Shown: positions 5,101 to 6,824 of the stretch, one piece after another
Layout: each line of letters opens with the position of its first letter
Numbering within the stretch: position 1 is the first letter of the stretch
Assembly (NCBI GenBank): GCA_947258835.1
Contig: CAMYJY010000111.1
Span: forward strand, 1-6,824
DNA length: 6,824 nucleotides
Source of the DNA: an uncultured Pirellulales bacterium
Lineage (GTDB): Bacteria; Planctomycetota; Planctomycetia; Pirellulales; Lacipirellulaceae
Direction of reading: 5' to 3'
The notes under the pieces: model-generated
The model's database searches: none
What the model saw: the letters and a program-made list of their open reading frames with translations, nothing else
Told to the model about the DNA's origin: nothing
Made by a program: the position numbers and the translations under genes

Positions 5101-6567
5101 TTAGGGCAGATAAAAACCGAAGGAGGATTGCAGCCGGTGCGCATCGCCGTGCGCCCCATTGACGTCCTGGCGAAAACCGTACAGATATTCCAGCCCGACG
5201 AAGACCCGCTCGAAGGGGTTGAGGATGAGATTGGCGGCAATGTATTGCGTACGCCGTAGATTGTCATCCGCCTGGCCTGGCAGATTGTCGAGGCTGAGGT
5301 CGCTGAACGTAAAGTTGGAGGTGAGGCGATCGGTCCACTCATGTTTGGAGCCGATCATCCACCCAAAAGATGACTGGATGACGGCCGTGGTCGGTCCTGT
5401 CGCGACAATGTCGGGTGATCCGCGATAGCTGCCGATGCCGTCCCCAAAGGTGATCTGGTAGTAGAAAATATCCTCCTCGGTGAGCAGCATCGATCCCGTG
5501 AAGTTGAGGCCCCAGGCGGTCTTGCTGACGACCGGTTCGCCCAGGGGTTGGAAGCCGAGCCGACGGACCAAGCCGGCTGCCTGAAATTGCCCCCATTCGT
5601 TTTCAAACCGAGAGCGGACGATGAAATCAGGTGTTTCCGTCCTGCCCTGGCCGTCGAGTCCCGCAGGGGTGTCGACGATGACGCGGGGATTTTCCAGGGC
5701 AATCGCCAGGGACAGCCCGTCCACGAGCACCGGTTGCGTCCAACGAACGAGCCCCTGGCGACGGTTCACGCTGGACTTGCCCCCTTCAAAATCGAGTGTT
5801 TGGGGAACGGCGGCCGGATCGGTGAAGGTCGTCCAGGTCTGGCCGGCAGTGACACGACCGATGGTGCCATAGGCGTGCCGCAGCCGCACCGCATCACTGC
5901 CACCGGCAGTCTTGCCAAAGAAGTCGGCCTCGATGAAGGTCCGCACCTGGTAGCCGTCCTGCTGCCAGCGGGTATCCGCACTCATGCGGGTTTGGCGGGC
6001 GTGAAAGCGCGCATTCTGGCGGTCGGCAGCGTCGGTAGGGATGGTCGTGGTGTCGAACGTATCGGTGGAATCAATGGGGTCGAAGTCCTTGATGAGATCG
6101 GCCTTCACATAGCCGCCGATCTTCATGGAGATTTTTTGGCCGCGAATCATCACTCCCTGGTCAAAGCTGGGATGGCTATTGAAATCGTTGGCCAGACGCA
6201 GCGAGGACATCCAGGCTGGGTTGGCGCCCAGCAGACCAGAAAAAACAGCACCTCCGGGCAGCCGGAACTGGGCAGCCGCTGGCTGCACGCCGGTGCCGGC
6301 GGGGCTGCCAACTTCTTGGTCGCTGCCCGCGCGGTAGCTGGCTTGCGCGACCTTAGCTGCCACGGGGCGGCTAGGCCCCCCGCCACCGTGCGCTAGCGCT
6401 GGGAAGGCAGGGGCCTGCTCCCGTTGGTTGCTGCCCGGTGCGCAATCCAATACCGGTGGCAATGGTTTCAGGTCCTCACCATGGCACAGAGGATGTTCCA
6501 CGATTCCCAGCGGAAACAACGTGGAGACCGCTAGCATGATGGGCGCGTAGCGACGCAGCCTGGGCAT
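5101..6567 (-). CDS. DcaP-like trimeric outer-membrane porin
   Basis: The 488-residue protein is predicted to be secreted and to insert in the outer membrane as a beta-barrel porin. The N-terminus has a basic start (PRLRR) and a hydrophobic stretch (about 8-22), consistent with a Sec signal peptide cleaved near residue 30 (CHG/ED). There is no lipobox. Residues 31-115 are rich in Pro, Ala, Gly and Gln, a spacer in place of the usual coiled coil. From about 147 the barrel begins with MKIGGYVKADLIKDFD, followed by ARQTRMSADTR, FIEADFFG and LRHAYGTIGRVTAGQTWTTF, the pattern I associate with the DcaP-like family (dicarboxylate-type porins). Alternating strands continue to FGFYLP. The last residue is Pro, not the usual Phe, although aromatics sit at 483, 485 and 486. 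No clear RBS precedes the ATG at 6567; an ATG at residue 11 is an alternative. The substrate is unknown. Confidence 0.87.
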   Translation of the reverse strand: MPRLRRYAPIMLAVSTLFPLGIVEHPLCHGEDLKPLPPVLDCAPGSNQREQAPAFPALAHGGGGPSRPVAAKVAQASYRAGSDQEVGSPAGTGVQPAAAQFRLPGGAVFSGLLGANPAWMSSLRLANDFNSHPSFDQGVMIRGQKISMKIGGYVKADLIKDFDPIDSTDTFDTTTIPTDAADRQNARFHARQTRMSADTRWQQDGYQVRTFIEADFFGKTAGGSDAVRLRHAYGTIGRVTAGQTWTTFTDPAAVPQTLDFEGGKSSVNRRQGLVRWTQPVLVDGLSLAIALENPRVIVDTPAGLDGQGRTETPDFIVRSRFENEWGQFQAAGLVRRLGFQPLGEPVVSKTAWGLNFTGSMLLTEEDIFYYQITFGDGIGSYRGSPDIVATGPTTAVIQSSFGWMIGSKHEWTDRLTSNFTFSDLSLDNLPGQADDNLRRTQYIAANLILNPFERVFVGLEYLYGFRQDVNGAHGDAHRLQSSFGFYLP

Positions 6568-6587
6568 GGGACACCGGTGGAAAAGTT

Positions 6588-6619
6588 AAAAAAGATAAGA
6601 CGAATCCGGACTTCGTCTT
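6588..6619 (-). terminator. Terminator-like hairpin with U-tract in front of the porin gene
   Basis: AAGACGAA (6597-6604) and TTCGTCTT (6612-6619) form a perfect 8-bp stem with a 7-nt loop. On the minus strand it is followed, after three bases, by six Ts (6588-6593). It could end a minus-strand gene lying right of the window, act as a leader attenuator for the porin, or be an operator overlapping the porin promoter. The stem is only moderately GC-rich, so termination strength would be modest. Confidence 0.45.
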
Positions 6620-6701
6620 TGATTAGTGATTCGGTTGTGGCACCAGCTAGACTTTGGCCCAGAACGGAAAACGGCCAAGGCCGCCACCTCGCCGGTGCTA
6701 G

Positions 6702-6726
6702 CACGGCGGCAGGGCCTGCCGCCGTG
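6702..6726. repeat. Perfect 11-bp GC-rich hairpin with 3-nt loop
   Basis: CACGGCGGCAG (6702-6712) pairs perfectly with CTGCCGCCGTG (6716-6726) around GGC. A smaller dyad, CGGCC-AA-GGCCG, lies nearby at 6672-6683. No T-tract follows on either strand, so a REP-like or Rho-linked intergenic hairpin is more likely than an intrinsic terminator. The remainder of 6620-6824 shows no supportable gene. Confidence 0.6.
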
Positions 6727-6785
6727 AGAACAAATAAAACGAGCCCACTCTTGCACCCGGACATGGCAGCGGGCAGCCGCGCTGG

Positions 6786-6824
6786 ATTCCCGCCGCTCTC
6801 CTGCGTCATTCCCGCTTCGCTCGC
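6786..6824. repeat. Edge of an ATTCCCGC-type repeat
   Basis: ATTCCCGC occurs at 6786-6793 and again at 6808-6815 (22-bp period), each followed closely by GCTC. The second is preceded by GTC. The words resemble the widespread GTCATTCCCGC / GCGGGAATCC dispersed hairpin elements of bacterial genomes, but the window ends before a full unit is visible. Confidence 0.3.

Noticed and set aside
5548..6396. 282-codon open frame on the plus strand
   Set aside because: It is antisense to the porin gene, shows no recognisable domain, and its composition is that expected from the opposite strand of a GC-rich gene.
6531..6809. 92-codon minus-strand frame with a hydrophobic N-terminus
   Set aside because: It runs through two hairpins and a T-run and overlaps the porin start out of frame. 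A hydrophobic stretch (GLVLFVLTAAGPAAVL) resembles a signal peptide, but the C-terminal half looks non-coding and no family is recognised.

Overview
The window looks like chromosomal DNA from a planctomycete, most likely of the Pirellulales type. This is an inference from protein style, not a database match. The cues are a DcaP-like porin with a long Pro/Ala/Gly-rich N-terminal spacer, a POT-type peptide transporter, a CsrA domain fused to a receiver domain, many signalling modules, moderately high GC, and intergenic GC-rich hairpins. I see no insertion sequence, integrase, tRNA, rRNA or CRISPR array.

The layout from left to right is as follows. Positions 1-191 are non-coding and hold a perfect 15-bp hairpin (1-44). 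A two-gene plus-strand unit follows: a TrhO/YceA-type rhodanese (tRNA U34 hydroxylase, 192-1037), whose stop codon overlaps the start of a POT-family proton/oligopeptide symporter (1034-2431). A 242-bp gap (2432-2673) holds a possible stem-loop, a candidate promoter, several GGA triplets and a clear Shine-Dalgarno. Next is a three-part regulator (2674-3468): an intact N-terminal CsrA RNA-binding domain, a helical linker with a histidine-kinase-like H-box, and a C-terminal receiver (REC) domain. Only 12 bp away, on the opposite strand, ends a soluble hybrid histidine kinase (4851 down to 3481) with an N-terminal Cys/His motif, an Asn-ladder coiled coil, HisKA, HATPase and REC domains. A 249-bp gap (4852-5100) carries a 16-bp inverted repeat pair next to the likely kinase promoter. 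A DcaP-like outer-membrane porin (6567 down to 5101) follows, also on the minus strand. The last 200 bp hold a terminator-like hairpin just upstream of the porin start, a perfect 11-bp hairpin, and fragments of an ATTCCCGC-type repeat at the window edge.

The most interesting part is the convergent pair at 2674-4851. The hybrid kinase is the obvious neighbouring candidate to phosphorylate the receiver of the CsrA fusion. That would link a two-component phosphorelay directly to post-transcriptional control by an RNA-binding protein, instead of through small-RNA sponges or FliW as in known Csr systems. The fusion's linker shares 7 of 13 residues with the kinase's H-box segment. Both proteins may therefore use related helical hairpins for dimerisation or phosphotransfer. 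The flanking uptake genes (POT transporter, porin) are plausible but unproven targets or simple neighbours.
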